From DATIYF01 sp035517775 (GTDB taxonomy: Bacteria > Acidobacteriota > Terriglobia > Terriglobales > Acidobacteriaceae), in assembly GCA_035517775.1 (NCBI GenBank), contig DATIYF010000012.1, forward strand, positions 1 to 64,000: a stretch of 64,000 nt of DNA, given 5' to 3'. Below the pieces are notes generated by a model. It was not told the origin of the DNA and ran no database searches. It saw only the letters and a program-made list of their open reading frames with translations. Shown piece by piece: positions 1-8,560 of the stretch; position 1 is the stretch's first letter; every line of letters starts with the position of its first letter. The position numbers were made by a program, and so were the translations under genes.

Positions 1-194
1 CCACGGAGGTCAACAATGCGATCATCGAGTGTCTTCCCGCCGGCACGGACGACGACATCGCGCACGCCCGTGATCTCCGCTTCGTGCTCAAGCTCAACGC
101 GCATCGGGCTATCGCTAGGAAGCCCGGCACGGACTAGTGCCCCGCCGATCTCGTTGTCAATGAACTGCTGTGCAACGTAGCTTCTCTGTGTCAT
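1..194 (-). CDS. Hypothetical protein, N-terminal part (runs off the window start)
   Basis: Reads leftwards from an ATG at 194 preceded by a strong GGAGGG ribosome site (about 203-208 on the + strand as ccctcc). About 64 residues are visible, starting MTQRSYVAQQFIDNEIGG, with no stop before the window edge. The visible part is mixed acidic and aliphatic, with no signal peptide or membrane segment. I do not recognise the family. Codons such as ACA, AGA and CTA are commoner here than in the GC-rich genes to the right. Together with the tRNA fragment at 416-477, this suggests it belongs to an integrated element rather than the core chromosome. The start is well supported; the function is unknown. 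Confidence 0.6.
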   Translation of the reverse strand, partial: MTQRSYVAQQFIDNEIGGALVRAGLPSDSPMRVELEHEAEITGVRDVVVRAGGKTLDDRIVDLR

Positions 195-301
195 GCGATA
201 TCCCTCCAATCCCGTCAGCGTAACATGTATTGATCGAGGTCTTCGATGAAATCCACGGCAGAGAAGCGCATCCAGAAAGGCGGCTATTTCGACGGACTAT
301 T

Positions 302-320
302 GGTGTCCCGAACGGTGTCC
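302..320 (+). repeat. Direct repeat GGTGTCC x2
   Basis: Two identical GGTGTCC heptamers, start to start 12 bases, lie about 100 bases inside the putative att site. Short direct repeats at this distance are typical of tyrosine-integrase arm-binding sites. That role is inferred from position only. Confidence 0.35.
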
Positions 321-415
321 TGAAACTGCCGAATGAGATCACTTCACGTACAGTTCCATGATCCGGCACGACTATAAGTGTCTGGGATCGTGTGGCATGG
401 CGTCGGGGTCGAGAA

Positions 416-477
416 TTGCTAAACCGTTATACGGGCCAAAACCTGTATCGAGGGTTCGAATCCCTCCCTCTCCGCCA
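416..477 (+). pseudogene. tRNA-Ser(GCU) 3' fragment, probable attachment site
   Basis: From the anticodon loop (TTGCTAA) through the anticodon-stem 3' strand, a long variable arm, the T arm (GGTTCGAATCC) and the acceptor 3' strand to CCGCCA, this matches the 3' half of a bacterial tRNA-Ser(GCU). The 5' half is missing. The five bases before the loop (CGAGA) do not pair with ACCGT, and no GGAGAGG acceptor strand or D arm occurs upstream. A fragment beginning in the anticodon loop is what tyrosine-recombinase integration into a tRNA gene leaves at the far end of an element. The intact tRNA and the integrase should lie outside the window, to the left. Confidence 0.75.
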
Positions 478-539
478 GTGACTAAAACGCGTCAGCTTAG
501 CGACGGCAAAGCGCAAGCCCGCCGGCCCCCAGTTCTGCC

Positions 540-1622
540 ATGACCAACGCATACCCGGTTACGACTATTGATGAATACCTGCGCGAGCGGCTGATGCCCG
601 TGGAAGGCGCGATTCCGCATATTGCCGGCATCGAGATGTTCGGCAATTCCATTCCCGCTGGAACAGTCGGCGGCGACCTTTTTGAGTACATCAATTTTCA
701 GCAGCGCTACGACATTGAGGCGCGCATGGACCGCGCCCAGCGCCTGGCAAAGGAATTTCTCGAGCCCCTGCCTCCCGGCCTTCCGGTACGCAATTGCGTG
801 GACGATCAGGTGCAATGGCTGAAAGCCAGGCCCGGCTACCGGCCTGAAATGGAAACCGACTACAGATTCGCCAGAAGCTCGGAGCAGGTGCGGGTTGCGG
901 AAGATTTGCAGAGCCTTTGTTCGACCGCGGGAGTTCTGCTGGTGGATGCGCAGGGGCACGGAATTATCTCTGCCAAGATTGCCTCCACCGTGCACGACAC
1001 ATTTCACGCCTTGATGCTGACCGAGCTCGACCGCTACGGAAAAACCACCCCCGAGCTTTTAGAAAATCTCAATCTGCGGCTGGCCCAATCGGTGACCGCG
1101 CGCAACGCGCTGGGAATCGCGGAACAAGCAAACGCGCGTGAGATCGCGACCATGCTCTATGGCGAGGTTCGCCCCGGCGGCCATTTTCGCTTCGCGAACT
1201 TCGGGCATCCTCCGCCGCTGGTATTTTCCGCGGAGTACCGCAAATTCATGAGCATAGATGAGAGCCGCATGGTGCAGTTCCTTGCGCTCGGCCTGCAGAT
1301 TCCCGCGGACCACCCCGACCGCAGGAGATACTACTCACTCAGCTTGCGGCAACGAGAGTTCGACGCCTCGGATGTGGCCGAGATTACGCTGATGAGCCCG
1401 GGAGATATTCTGCTTCTCTATACCGATGGCGTGTACGACGGCAGCGACCCGGAAGCCCGCGAGTCGCTGGAATCCGTTTTGCGCGAGCACTACCAAAAGC
1501 CGGTGCGGGAGATCTGCAATGCTCTGCTCGATCACGCCGTAAAGCAAGACGAGTATCTGCGGCAAAATGGCGACGAGAGCCTGATTGACGATAAGACTGT
1601 CTTCGTCATCCGGCGAACTTGA
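540..1622 (+). CDS. PP2C-type (SpoIIE/RsbU-like) serine phosphatase
   Basis: A 360-residue cytoplasmic protein with the metal-binding signatures of the SpoIIE/PP2C phosphatase family: GTVGGDLFEY near residue 41, DAQGHG near 137, GHPPPL near 222, LLYTDGVYD near 295, and DDKTVFVIRR at the C terminus. Enzymes of this family dephosphorylate phosphoserine, usually on anti-sigma-factor antagonists in partner-switching cascades. There is no receiver, PAS or membrane sensor domain, only a short N-terminal lead, so the input is unknown. No anti-sigma or STAS partner is next to it. ATG 540 has no clear Shine-Dalgarno sequence; an internal ATG at 594 is an alternative start. It lies just outside the tRNA fragment and reads as ordinary chromosome. 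Confidence 0.85.
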   Translation: MTNAYPVTTIDEYLRERLMPVEGAIPHIAGIEMFGNSIPAGTVGGDLFEYINFQQRYDIEARMDRAQRLAKEFLEPLPPGLPVRNCVDDQVQWLKARPGYRPEMETDYRFARSSEQVRVAEDLQSLCSTAGVLLVDAQGHGIISAKIASTVHDTFHALMLTELDRYGKTTPELLENLNLRLAQSVTARNALGIAEQANAREIATMLYGEVRPGGHFRFANFGHPPPLVFSAEYRKFMSIDESRMVQFLALGLQIPADHPDRRRYYSLSLRQREFDASDVAEITLMSPGDILLLYTDGVYDGSDPEARESLESVLREHYQKPVREICNALLDHAVKQDEYLRQNGDESLIDDKTVFVIRRT

Positions 1623-1883
1623 GCCGCGCGCCCTTGCCGCCTTCGGGCAGTCCTGGAAACCCATTCAACCACAAAGGAACTAGAAGTTTCACGAAGGGTC
1701 TTGGCTGTCCAGTTTTCCCTTCGCGTGGCTTGGTGACCTGCGCGATGATGAGCTTTCAAACGGACGCGCCGCGCCACATGGACAGCCGTCGACAGCCGAT
1801 GGTAAGCTTGCCCTCCCGATAGTTCTGACAAAGAAGTGCGCCCATATAACTCATTCTTCCAGCTGTCGCGAGGATGACAACTG

Positions 1884-2975
1884 ATGGCGTCAAATCCGAC
1901 TTCTTCCCCGGTTGGGGGTGGTGCCGCGCTGGGCATCGCGCAACCGGTAGCTACCCCGCTTGCCCGCTCCGCCATCTTCCTCGTTGTTACCCTGAACCCG
2001 GGCCCGGATAGCCGCAGCACTCTTCGATCATTCTGCGGAGACTTGCCCGCCCTGCTGCGCGCGGTAGGATTTCGCGATATTGAAGCAGGCCTCTCCTGCG
2101 TTTTCGCCATTGGATCCGAGGCGTGGGACTGCCTCTTCGGAGCACCGCGCCCGGCGGAACTGCATCCCTTCCGCGAGGTCCACGCCGGCGGCCGGCACGC
2201 CATTGCGACACCGGGCGATCTGCTGTTTCATATTCGCGCCAGGCGCTTCGATCTGTGCTTCGAGCTGGCGGCGCAAATCATGGCCCGCATAAGCCCGGCG
2301 GTCTCGCCCGCCGATGAGGTGCACGGCTTCCGCTACTTCGACGACCGCGATCTCATCGGCTTCGTGGATGGAACCGAGAATCCTACGAATCAGGCGGCGA
2401 TTGACGCGGTCGTGGTCGGCGATGAGGACCCCGCATTCGCAGGCGGCAGCTATGTGATGGTGCAGAAATATGTTCACGATCTCGCCGCATGGAATGCGCT
2501 CTCCACCGAAGCGCAGGAGCGCATCATTGGCCGCAGCAAGCTGTCTGACATCGAATTAGACGATTCGGTCAAGCCGACCTGCTCGCATAGCGCGCTCACC
2601 ACCATCGTTGAGGACGGCAAAGAGATAAAGATTCTGCGCGACAATATGCCCTTTGGGCGCGCTGCTGAGGGGGAATTTGGAACTTATTTCATCGGCTACA
2701 GCCGTTCGCCCAGGACCATTGAGCAAATGCTGCAGAATATGTTCATCGGGCGACCACCCGGCAATTACGACCGCTTGCTCGATTTCAGCCGCGCCGTCAC
2801 CGGCAATTTGTTTTTCGCGCCCTCCGCAACGTTCTTGGAAAACGTGGGCGAGGACCCGCCGGCAGACTCGCCCGAGCCAGCCCATGAGTCTTCGCGTGGC
2901 AGCGATGGTTCGCGGGGTAATGATTCGCGGGGTATCGGATCGCTGGGCATCGGATCGCTAAAAGGAGAAATCTAG
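1884..2975 (+). CDS. Dye-decolourising peroxidase (DyP), encapsulin cargo
   Basis: A 363-residue haem peroxidase of the DyP family. The GxxDG signature appears as GFVDGTENP near residue 158; the proximal haem His is probably in TCSHSALTTI near 233, and the distal Arg in ILRDNMPFG near 252. Such enzymes use H2O2 to oxidise dyes, phenolics or metals. The C terminus carries a low-complexity Gly/Ser/Asp linker ending in GSLGIGSLKGEI, the classic targeting peptide that docks cargo inside encapsulin shells. The next gene is an encapsulin, starting right after this stop codon. The GAGGA about 13 bases upstream is a modest ribosome site. The DNA coding the tail has short tandem repeats (gcatcggatcgct-like), so the peptide may have grown by slippage. 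Confidence 0.93.
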   Translation: MASNPTSSPVGGGAALGIAQPVATPLARSAIFLVVTLNPGPDSRSTLRSFCGDLPALLRAVGFRDIEAGLSCVFAIGSEAWDCLFGAPRPAELHPFREVHAGGRHAIATPGDLLFHIRARRFDLCFELAAQIMARISPAVSPADEVHGFRYFDDRDLIGFVDGTENPTNQAAIDAVVVGDEDPAFAGGSYVMVQKYVHDLAAWNALSTEAQERIIGRSKLSDIELDDSVKPTCSHSALTTIVEDGKEIKILRDNMPFGRAAEGEFGTYFIGYSRSPRTIEQMLQNMFIGRPPGNYDRLLDFSRAVTGNLFFAPSATFLENVGEDPPADSPEPAHESSRGSDGSRGNDSRGIGSLGIGSLKGEI

Positions 2976-3794
2976 ATGAATAACCTGCATCGCGAGCTTG
3001 CGCCGATTTCCGATGCCGCCTGGGCCCAGATCGAGGAGGAAACCTCCCGCACCTTCAAGCGTCATATTGCCGGGCGCCGTGTGGTGGACTTGCATGGACC
3101 CTCGGGTCTGGCCTTGTCTGCCATCGGTACGGGGCATGTGGCGGCAATCGCGGGGCCGGCGGAGGGCATTGTCTCTCGGCAGCGTGAAGTACAGGCGCTG
3201 GTCGAGCTGCAGGTGCCCTTTGACCTGGGCCGCCAGGCCATTGACGACGTCGAGCGCGGCGCCAACGACTCAGATTGGCAGCCCGCCAAGAATGCCGCGC
3301 GCAAACTCGCCTTTGCCGAGGATGGCGCGATTTTCCAAGGCTATGCCGCCGCAGGAATCGTCGGTATTCGCCAGGGCGCGAGCAATCCCGCTGTGACCCT
3401 GCCGGAGTCTGTCCGCGAATACCCCAATGCCATTGCCCAGGCGCTGACCACCTTGCGCCTCGCCGGCGTCAATGGACCCTATGCCGTGCTGCTGGATGCC
3501 AACGTGTACACGGCGCTCACCGAAACCAGCGATCAGGGTTATCCGGTGGTGGAACATGTCAAGCGCCTGGTGGATGACAAAATCATCTGGGCGCCGGCCA
3601 TCCATGGCGCTTTTGTGCTGACCACCCGGGGCGGCGATTTCGATCTGCACCTCGGCCAGGATGTTTCCATCGGTTATTTGAGACATACAGACTCGGCGGT
3701 CACTCTGTACCTGCAAGAGTCCCTTACCTTTCGGCTGCTGACCGCTGAGGCTGCGGTTGCCCTGGTTCCACGGGGAAGGCCGCGGAAGCGCTGA
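2976..3794 (+). CDS. Encapsulin (family 1, linocin M18-like shell protein)
   Basis: A 272-residue shell protein of the HK97-fold encapsulin family, close to the usual 265-270 residues. The N terminus (NNLHRELAPISDAAWAQIEE) is typical of the N-terminal helix that binds cargo tails, and FKRHIAGRRVVDLHGPSG and LYLQESLTFRLLTAEAAVAL are conserved shell segments. Subunits assemble into an icosahedral cytoplasmic nanocompartment. The ATG follows the DyP stop codon with no gap, and AAAGGAGAAAT inside the end of the DyP gene is its ribosome site, so the two are probably translationally coupled. The C terminus is basic (RGRPRKR). Role inferred: packaging the peroxidase for peroxide defence. Confidence 0.94.
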   Translation: MNNLHRELAPISDAAWAQIEEETSRTFKRHIAGRRVVDLHGPSGLALSAIGTGHVAAIAGPAEGIVSRQREVQALVELQVPFDLGRQAIDDVERGANDSDWQPAKNAARKLAFAEDGAIFQGYAAAGIVGIRQGASNPAVTLPESVREYPNAIAQALTTLRLAGVNGPYAVLLDANVYTALTETSDQGYPVVEHVKRLVDDKIIWAPAIHGAFVLTTRGGDFDLHLGQDVSIGYLRHTDSAVTLYLQESLTFRLLTAEAAVALVPRGRPRKR

Positions 3795-3821
3795 GGCCGG
3801 GGCTCGTCTGGTTGCCACTTC

Positions 3822-6641
3822 TTATTCAGAGGTTAGCCGGGCGACGCCAACAGAAGCCCGGCGAATCGCCCCTTGCAGCTCTTCCACCTGCTGATCAGTG
3901 CCCAGGCTTCCCGAGCGGGCGCCAGCCTCCAGGGCGAACGCGGCCTCTGCGGCCTCTGCGGCCTCGAACATTTTGCAGATGCTCTTGAGGGTGTGGGCCG
4001 CCCTTTGCAACCCGGGCAGATCGGAAGCTGCGCGCGCCTGCTCGATGGCCCCCAGAGCCGCCTCGGTCTCGTCAGGGAACATGTTCGCGGCTTTGCGCAG
4101 CAGGTTGCGATTGCCGGCGAAGCGCCCGAGCACCACTTCGCGTTCCGGGCGGGGAGAAGGTTCCGGCCCGACCGCGGCGCCCGCCTTGCCAGCAGCGCTC
4201 GACTCAGGCGGCAGAACCGCAGCCGATCCAAACGCGGCCGCAGCGGCCACGGCCGCGGCGGGCGAAGCTATCACATGTCCGGAATTTCTCTCGATGACCG
4301 CGAATAGCGCCCGTCCGCTGATGGGCTTGGAAATGTAATCGTCCATTCCTGCGGCCAGGCACTTCTCGCGATCTCCGCTCATGGCGTGCGCGGTCATGGC
4401 AATGATCGGCACACGGCTTGGAGAGTGCTGCTGCAGCCCGTGGATGGCCTCGGTCGCCTCGTATCCGCTCATGATGGGCATCTGAACGTCCATAAATACA
4501 AGGTCGAACAGTTCTGGATCGAACCTCTCCACTGCTTCCCGGCCATTGACCACCAAAGTGACCGAATGGCCCATTTCCTCGAGCATCCCCCGCGCTACCT
4601 GCTGATTGAGAAGGTTGTCTTCTGCCAAGAGAATGCGCAAGGAGTGTCTGGACCTGGGAATGGTGTCGGTGGCCGGGACTAGCCGAGCTGCCTCGCGGCT
4701 GACTTGCTCTTGCTGCAGCGCATTTTCGATGGCCTGCAACAGGCCGTCCTGGCTCACCGGCTTGGTGATATAGGCCGCGATCATGAGCTTGCGGCAATGC
4801 AGCCGATTTTCCGGACGGTCGGCCGAGGTCAGCATGATGACTCTGCCCGGGTTGAGCCAGCCCCGCTTTTTCAATTCCTGCAGGACCCGGCACCCATCCA
4901 TGTTCGGCATTTCACTGTCTATGATGATGAGGTCAGGAAAGCTCCGGCTTTGCGCGGCCCTTTCCATGACCGCCAGCGCGGCAGGGCCGCTCTCCACCAG
5001 CAGCGGCTGCATTTCCCACTGCGAAAGCGTGTCATGAAGAATTCGCCGGTTGGTGGCATTGTCGTCAATGATCAGCACCCGCTTGCCCGCCAGATTCTGC
5101 AGGGAAGGCAGCCGTGGCGGCTGTGCCGGCGCGGCCGCCCTCTCCAGCCGGGCGGTAAAGTGAAATTTGCTGCCGTGGCCCAACTCACTCTCCACCCAGA
5201 TGCAGCCCTGCATCAATTCGACCAGGCGGGAAGAGATGGTCACACCCAGACCGGTGCCTCCAAAATGACGGGTGGAGGAATTATCTGCCTGCTCAAAGGC
5301 GCGGAAGATTCTAGCAATGTTCTCAGGAGCAATCCCGATGCCAGTATCGCGAACAGTGAAGTGGACCATTTTCTCCGCTTGGTTTGCACTCTCAGGGTTC
5401 ACCGAGACTACGACCTCTCCTTTCTCGGTGAACTTGATTGCGTTGCCGATCAGGTTCACCAGAATCTGCCGCAGGCGTCCCGCATCTCCCAGCACTTGCC
5501 GGGGAACGGCGGGGTTCAGATCGAGGACCAGCTCCAGGCCTTTCTGGTGGGCGCGCAGGGAGAGAGATTTCAGGGTCTCCGAGAGCATGTCGTGCAGATT
5601 GAAGGGTTGCGGGTCGAGCGACAGTTTGCCGGCTTCGATCTTGGAGAAATCCAGAATGTCGTTGATGACTGAAAGCAGCGAATCGGCCGAGGACTTCACC
5701 AGCAGCAGATTGTCGCGCTGCAGAGCGGAAAGGTTGGTGTTCAGGGTGAGCTCGGTCATGCCCAGGATGCCATTCATCGGAGTGCGGATTTCGTGGCTCA
5801 TGTTCGCCAGGAATTCGCTCTTGGCGCGGCTGGCGGCCTCGGCGGCGTCACGGGCGCGCTCCAGTTGAGTATTTACGGTGCGGAGTTCCTGGGTGCGTGC
5901 CGCCACCTCTTCTTCCAGGTGCTCGCGATGGTTCTGCAGCTGGGCGTCGCGGTCGGCCAGATCGCGCAGCATGGCGTTGAAACTGTCTATGAGCAGAACT
6001 ACTTCCTGGTAACCGCCGCGAATGTCTCGAATGGCATAGTTCTTGTCCTGGCGAATGGAGCGCGCCCGCTCCGCCAGGGCGAAGATCGGCTCGGAGATGG
6101 TGCGATGCAGCCGCGCCGCCAGCAAGAGCACCGTCAGCATGGAAAGCCCCAGCACCGCGCCGGCAATCAGGATGTAGCGGTGGCGGCGGGAGTTGATTTC
6201 GTCCAGGTCCATCTCCAGATAAATGGACCCGACAAAATCGCCTTTGTTGAAGATCCGCTGCCCGACCCGCAGGCTGTCTTCGCCGAAGGTCGTGCGTGCC
6301 GGCGGTGGCGTCAAGGGAAGGTTCCGTCCGGCCGCCTCCGGCCGAAGATAGCTGGCAAACACATGGCCATCGCTGGTGTAGATGCGCGCGCCAATCACGT
6401 GCGGCTCCGAGCGCAGGCCATTGATCGTGTCCCGCGCGGTCTCAGGATCGTCGAAGGAAATGGCTGCGGTGCTGTTGGCGCCGACGATTTCCGCCAGCGT
6501 ATTGGCCTCTCGCGCCTTGTCGCGGCGAAAGGCGAGCAAATCGTAGAGGGTAAAAGCGCCGCAGGCCAGGAGCAGGGCGGCTGTGCTGATGGTGAGAATA
6601 ATCGAGATCAGCTTGCGCTTGATAGGGGGCGGGTTGGTCAC
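3822..6641 (-). CDS. Hybrid sensor histidine kinase (CHASE8-HAMP-HisKA-HATPase-REC-REC-HPt)
   Basis: A 939-residue BarA-type inner-membrane phosphorelay kinase. TM1 is about residues 12-34. The periplasmic segment (about 36-145; LAEIVGANSTAAISFDDP) looks like the CHASE8 domain of the diguanylate cyclase YfiN/TpbB. TM2 is about 155-178, followed by HAMP. The phospho-acceptor His is in NMSHEIRTPMNG near 281; the ATPase has GTGLGVTI. Receiver Asps lie near 575 (IIDSEMP) and 716 (FMDVQMP), and an HPt His near 884 (AAHTLKSI). No output domain is fused, so it must signal to another protein. A sigma-28-like promoter lies upstream (6738-6764). It is convergent with the encapsulin gene and divergent from the next kinase. 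Its likely periplasmic partner is the YfiR protein at 8561-9127. Confidence 0.92.
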   Translation of the reverse strand: MTNPPPIKRKLISIILTISTAALLLACGAFTLYDLLAFRRDKAREANTLAEIVGANSTAAISFDDPETARDTINGLRSEPHVIGARIYTSDGHVFASYLRPEAAGRNLPLTPPPARTTFGEDSLRVGQRIFNKGDFVGSIYLEMDLDEINSRRHRYILIAGAVLGLSMLTVLLLAARLHRTISEPIFALAERARSIRQDKNYAIRDIRGGYQEVVLLIDSFNAMLRDLADRDAQLQNHREHLEEEVAARTQELRTVNTQLERARDAAEAASRAKSEFLANMSHEIRTPMNGILGMTELTLNTNLSALQRDNLLLVKSSADSLLSVINDILDFSKIEAGKLSLDPQPFNLHDMLSETLKSLSLRAHQKGLELVLDLNPAVPRQVLGDAGRLRQILVNLIGNAIKFTEKGEVVVSVNPESANQAEKMVHFTVRDTGIGIAPENIARIFRAFEQADNSSTRHFGGTGLGVTISSRLVELMQGCIWVESELGHGSKFHFTARLERAAAPAQPPRLPSLQNLAGKRVLIIDDNATNRRILHDTLSQWEMQPLLVESGPAALAVMERAAQSRSFPDLIIIDSEMPNMDGCRVLQELKKRGWLNPGRVIMLTSADRPENRLHCRKLMIAAYITKPVSQDGLLQAIENALQQEQVSREAARLVPATDTIPRSRHSLRILLAEDNLLNQQVARGMLEEMGHSVTLVVNGREAVERFDPELFDLVFMDVQMPIMSGYEATEAIHGLQQHSPSRVPIIAMTAHAMSGDREKCLAAGMDDYISKPISGRALFAVIERNSGHVIASPAAAVAAAAAFGSAAVLPPESSAAGKAGAAVGPEPSPRPEREVVLGRFAGNRNLLRKAANMFPDETEAALGAIEQARAASDLPGLQRAAHTLKSICKMFEAAEAAEAAFALEAGARSGSLGTDQQVEELQGAIRRASVGVARLTSE

Positions 6642-6737
6642 GGCATCAACGCTTCTCTTGCCAGGGCGGGAACTCCTGCAAAGCGCCGCGCAATATGCCG
6701 GCCTGGGCGCGGCCCCGCCAACAGAGCTTTGCTGTTT

Positions 6738-6764
6738 GCATCGGCTTGCCGGGGCATACCTTTA
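6738..6764 (-). promoter_or_regulatory. Sigma-28 (FliA) promoter for the CHASE8 hybrid kinase
   Basis: On the minus strand: TAAA (6764-6761), a 15-base spacer, GCCGATGC (6745-6738). The expected start near 6731 gives a leader of about 90 bases to the ATG at 6641. Spacing and both core elements match the FliA consensus TAAA-N15-GCCGATAA except for the last two bases. Confidence 0.7.
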
Positions 6765-6795
6765 GAGCGTCTGCGCTGGACGGCCATCTTCGGGG

Positions 6796-6822
6796 TAAAG
6801 TGTTGGTAGCATTGGCCGATGT
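6796..6822 (+). promoter_or_regulatory. Sigma-28 (FliA) promoter for the REC-PAS-kinase
   Basis: TAAA (6796-6799), a 15-base spacer, GCCGATGT (6815-6822). Predicted start near 6830, about 37 bases before the GTG at 6867. It sits 31 bases from the oppositely facing site at 6738-6764, so both kinases would be switched on by the same sigma factor. Confidence 0.7.
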
Positions 6823-6866
6823 AAACAGCGGAGCGGCAACGCCAGGCCGCTTCCTGGATTTGTGGT

Positions 6867-8522
6867 GTGGGCGAACCCCAATCATCCTCTCTGCCCCAAC
6901 AGCGCCGCATCCTGATCGCGGACGACGACGCCATTTTTCGCACCGTGACCGCTGAGCTCGTTTCCTCCTGGGGGTACAGCCCCACCTGTGTGGCGGATGG
7001 CGAAGCTGCCCTCCAGGTCCTGACTCAGAGCCATCCGCCCACTATCGCCATTCTGGATTGGCTTATGCCCAAGGCGACCGGACCTGAAATCTGCAGCCGC
7101 CTACGCGGCGGCGATTGCCCGCAGTACATCTATTTCATTCTGGTTTCCGGCCGCAGTGGCCGCGAGGATACTCTGGAAGGACTACGCTCGGGCGCCGACG
7201 CCTATATCAGCAAACCCCTGGATGCCGAGGAACTGCGCACCAAACTTCTGGTCGCCGACCGCATTCTGTTCATGGAAGAATCTCTGCGCGACGCTCAGGC
7301 CGAGACCGAGCTGTTTGTCAATGCCGTTCCTTCCATCCTCATCGGGACAGATGCCGAGGGAAAGATTCAACGCTGGAACCAGGCCGCCACCGACGTTTTC
7401 GGACTGGCCAAGGAAGAAGTGCAAGGCCGCAGCCTGGAAGAGTGCGGGATTCGTTGGGTCCAGCCCGGTTTTCATCGCCAGGTGGAAGCCGTCTTGAAGA
7501 CGGGGACGGCATGCCGGCTGGACGATCTGGCCATGCGCAAGGCCGACGCGCTGCGCGTGCTGGCTCTGAACATCCATCCCCTGCGCTCGCACCTGGGAAA
7601 CATTGTTGGAAGCCTCATCGTGGGCGCCGATATCACCGAAAGCCGCACCCGCGAGGCCCAGTTGCGGCAGGCCCAGAAGTTGGAGGCCATTGGGCAACTC
7701 GCCGCCGGCATCGCTCACGAAATCAACACTCCAACTCAGTTTGTCAGCGACAACGTGAGCTTTTTCAAGCAATCGTGGGTCGAGTTGTCCAGCCTGCTGG
7801 CCACCGTCCGAAACCTGCACTGTGCCACCGAGCCTTCAGCCCGGCTGGCCGCCTGCTCAGAAATTTGCGCCGCCGCCGCCAGGGTTGATCTCGAATATTT
7901 GATCCGGGAGATTCCCAAGGCGCTCCATGAAACCCTGGACGGCCTGCAGCGAATCACCAAAATAGTGCTGGCGATGAAGGAGTTTTCTCATCCCGGCTCG
8001 GGCCAAAAGCAACTTACCGACCTGAACCGCGCTATTCAGAGCACTCTCACCGTGACCCAGAATGAATGGAAATACGTCGCTGATTTGGTGACCGACCTGG
8101 ATCCCGATCTGCCCCCGGTGCCTTGTCTAGCCGACAAATTCAATCAGGCGATTCTCAACCTGATCATCAACGCCACCCACGCGATCGTGGAGGCTACCGG
8201 CAACGGCCGGCTCGGCAAGGGGCGAATCACGGTCCGTACCCGCAGAGATACTGACCAGGTGGAAGTCAGCATCGCTGATACCGGCGGAGGAATTCCCGAA
8301 GACATTCGCCACCGCATTTTCGAGCCCTTCTTCAGCACGAAAGAAGTGGGGCGGGGCACCGGCCAGGGCCTGGCGCTGGCTCACACCGCCATCGTGAAAG
8401 AGCACAACGGCAGCATCTGGTTTCAATCGGAGCTTGGCAAGGGCACGGTGTTCTTCATCCGCCTGCCCCTGGCGGGAGGGGCGGAGAGCCCGGCAAGGGC
8501 GGCGGGCGCACCATTCCAATAA
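6867..8522 (+). CDS. REC-PAS sensor histidine kinase
   Basis: A 551-residue soluble kinase with an N-terminal receiver (phospho-Asp in AILDWLMPK near 63; Lys in ISKPLD near 113), a PAS domain (about 145-255), HisKA (GIAHEINTPTQFVSDN, His near 283) and an HATPase (SIADTGGGIP near 468, GTGQGLAL near 505). A receiver placed before the kinase core suggests it is controlled by another kinase's phosphoryl group; the divergent HPt-bearing hybrid kinase is the obvious candidate, by inference. The H-box variant HEINTP and the long helical insert after it are typical of the acidobacterial/delta-proteobacterial REC-PAS-kinase type. GTG start; no strong ribosome site. A sigma-28-like promoter lies at 6796-6822. 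Confidence 0.9.
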   Translation: MGEPQSSSLPQQRRILIADDDAIFRTVTAELVSSWGYSPTCVADGEAALQVLTQSHPPTIAILDWLMPKATGPEICSRLRGGDCPQYIYFILVSGRSGREDTLEGLRSGADAYISKPLDAEELRTKLLVADRILFMEESLRDAQAETELFVNAVPSILIGTDAEGKIQRWNQAATDVFGLAKEEVQGRSLEECGIRWVQPGFHRQVEAVLKTGTACRLDDLAMRKADALRVLALNIHPLRSHLGNIVGSLIVGADITESRTREAQLRQAQKLEAIGQLAAGIAHEINTPTQFVSDNVSFFKQSWVELSSLLATVRNLHCATEPSARLAACSEICAAAARVDLEYLIREIPKALHETLDGLQRITKIVLAMKEFSHPGSGQKQLTDLNRAIQSTLTVTQNEWKYVADLVTDLDPDLPPVPCLADKFNQAILNLIINATHAIVEATGNGRLGKGRITVRTRRDTDQVEVSIADTGGGIPEDIRHRIFEPFFSTKEVGRGTGQGLALAHTAIVKEHNGSIWFQSELGKGTVFFIRLPLAGGAESPARAAGAPFQ

Positions 8523-8560
8523 CATGCCGGTGGCCGCCAGCTCAATGCCCGAACTCACCC

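Larger units (their letters stand above)
195..539. other. Gene-poor junction between a probable mobile element and the chromosome
   Basis: No convincing gene lies here. The stretch holds two direct GGTGTCC heptamers (302-308 and 314-320, 12 bases apart), which could be integrase arm sites or an operator, and then the tRNA-Ser 3' fragment at 416-477. The bases from 478 to 539 lead into the phosphatase gene and show no clear ribosome site. Confidence 0.5.

Noticed and set aside
360..477. An intact tRNA-Ser gene
   Set aside because: The 3' half is convincing, but there is no D arm, no acceptor 5' strand (GGAGAGG) and no pairing for the anticodon stem upstream of 416.
1794..1801. Sigma-28 promoter before the DyP gene
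   Set aside because: GCCGATGG is present but the bases 15 upstream (ACAT) do not resemble TAAA, and the position is 83 bases from the start.
1825..1850. Sigma-70 promoter before the DyP gene (CTGACA and TATAAC)
   Set aside because: The spacer is only 14 bases, too short for a usual promoter.
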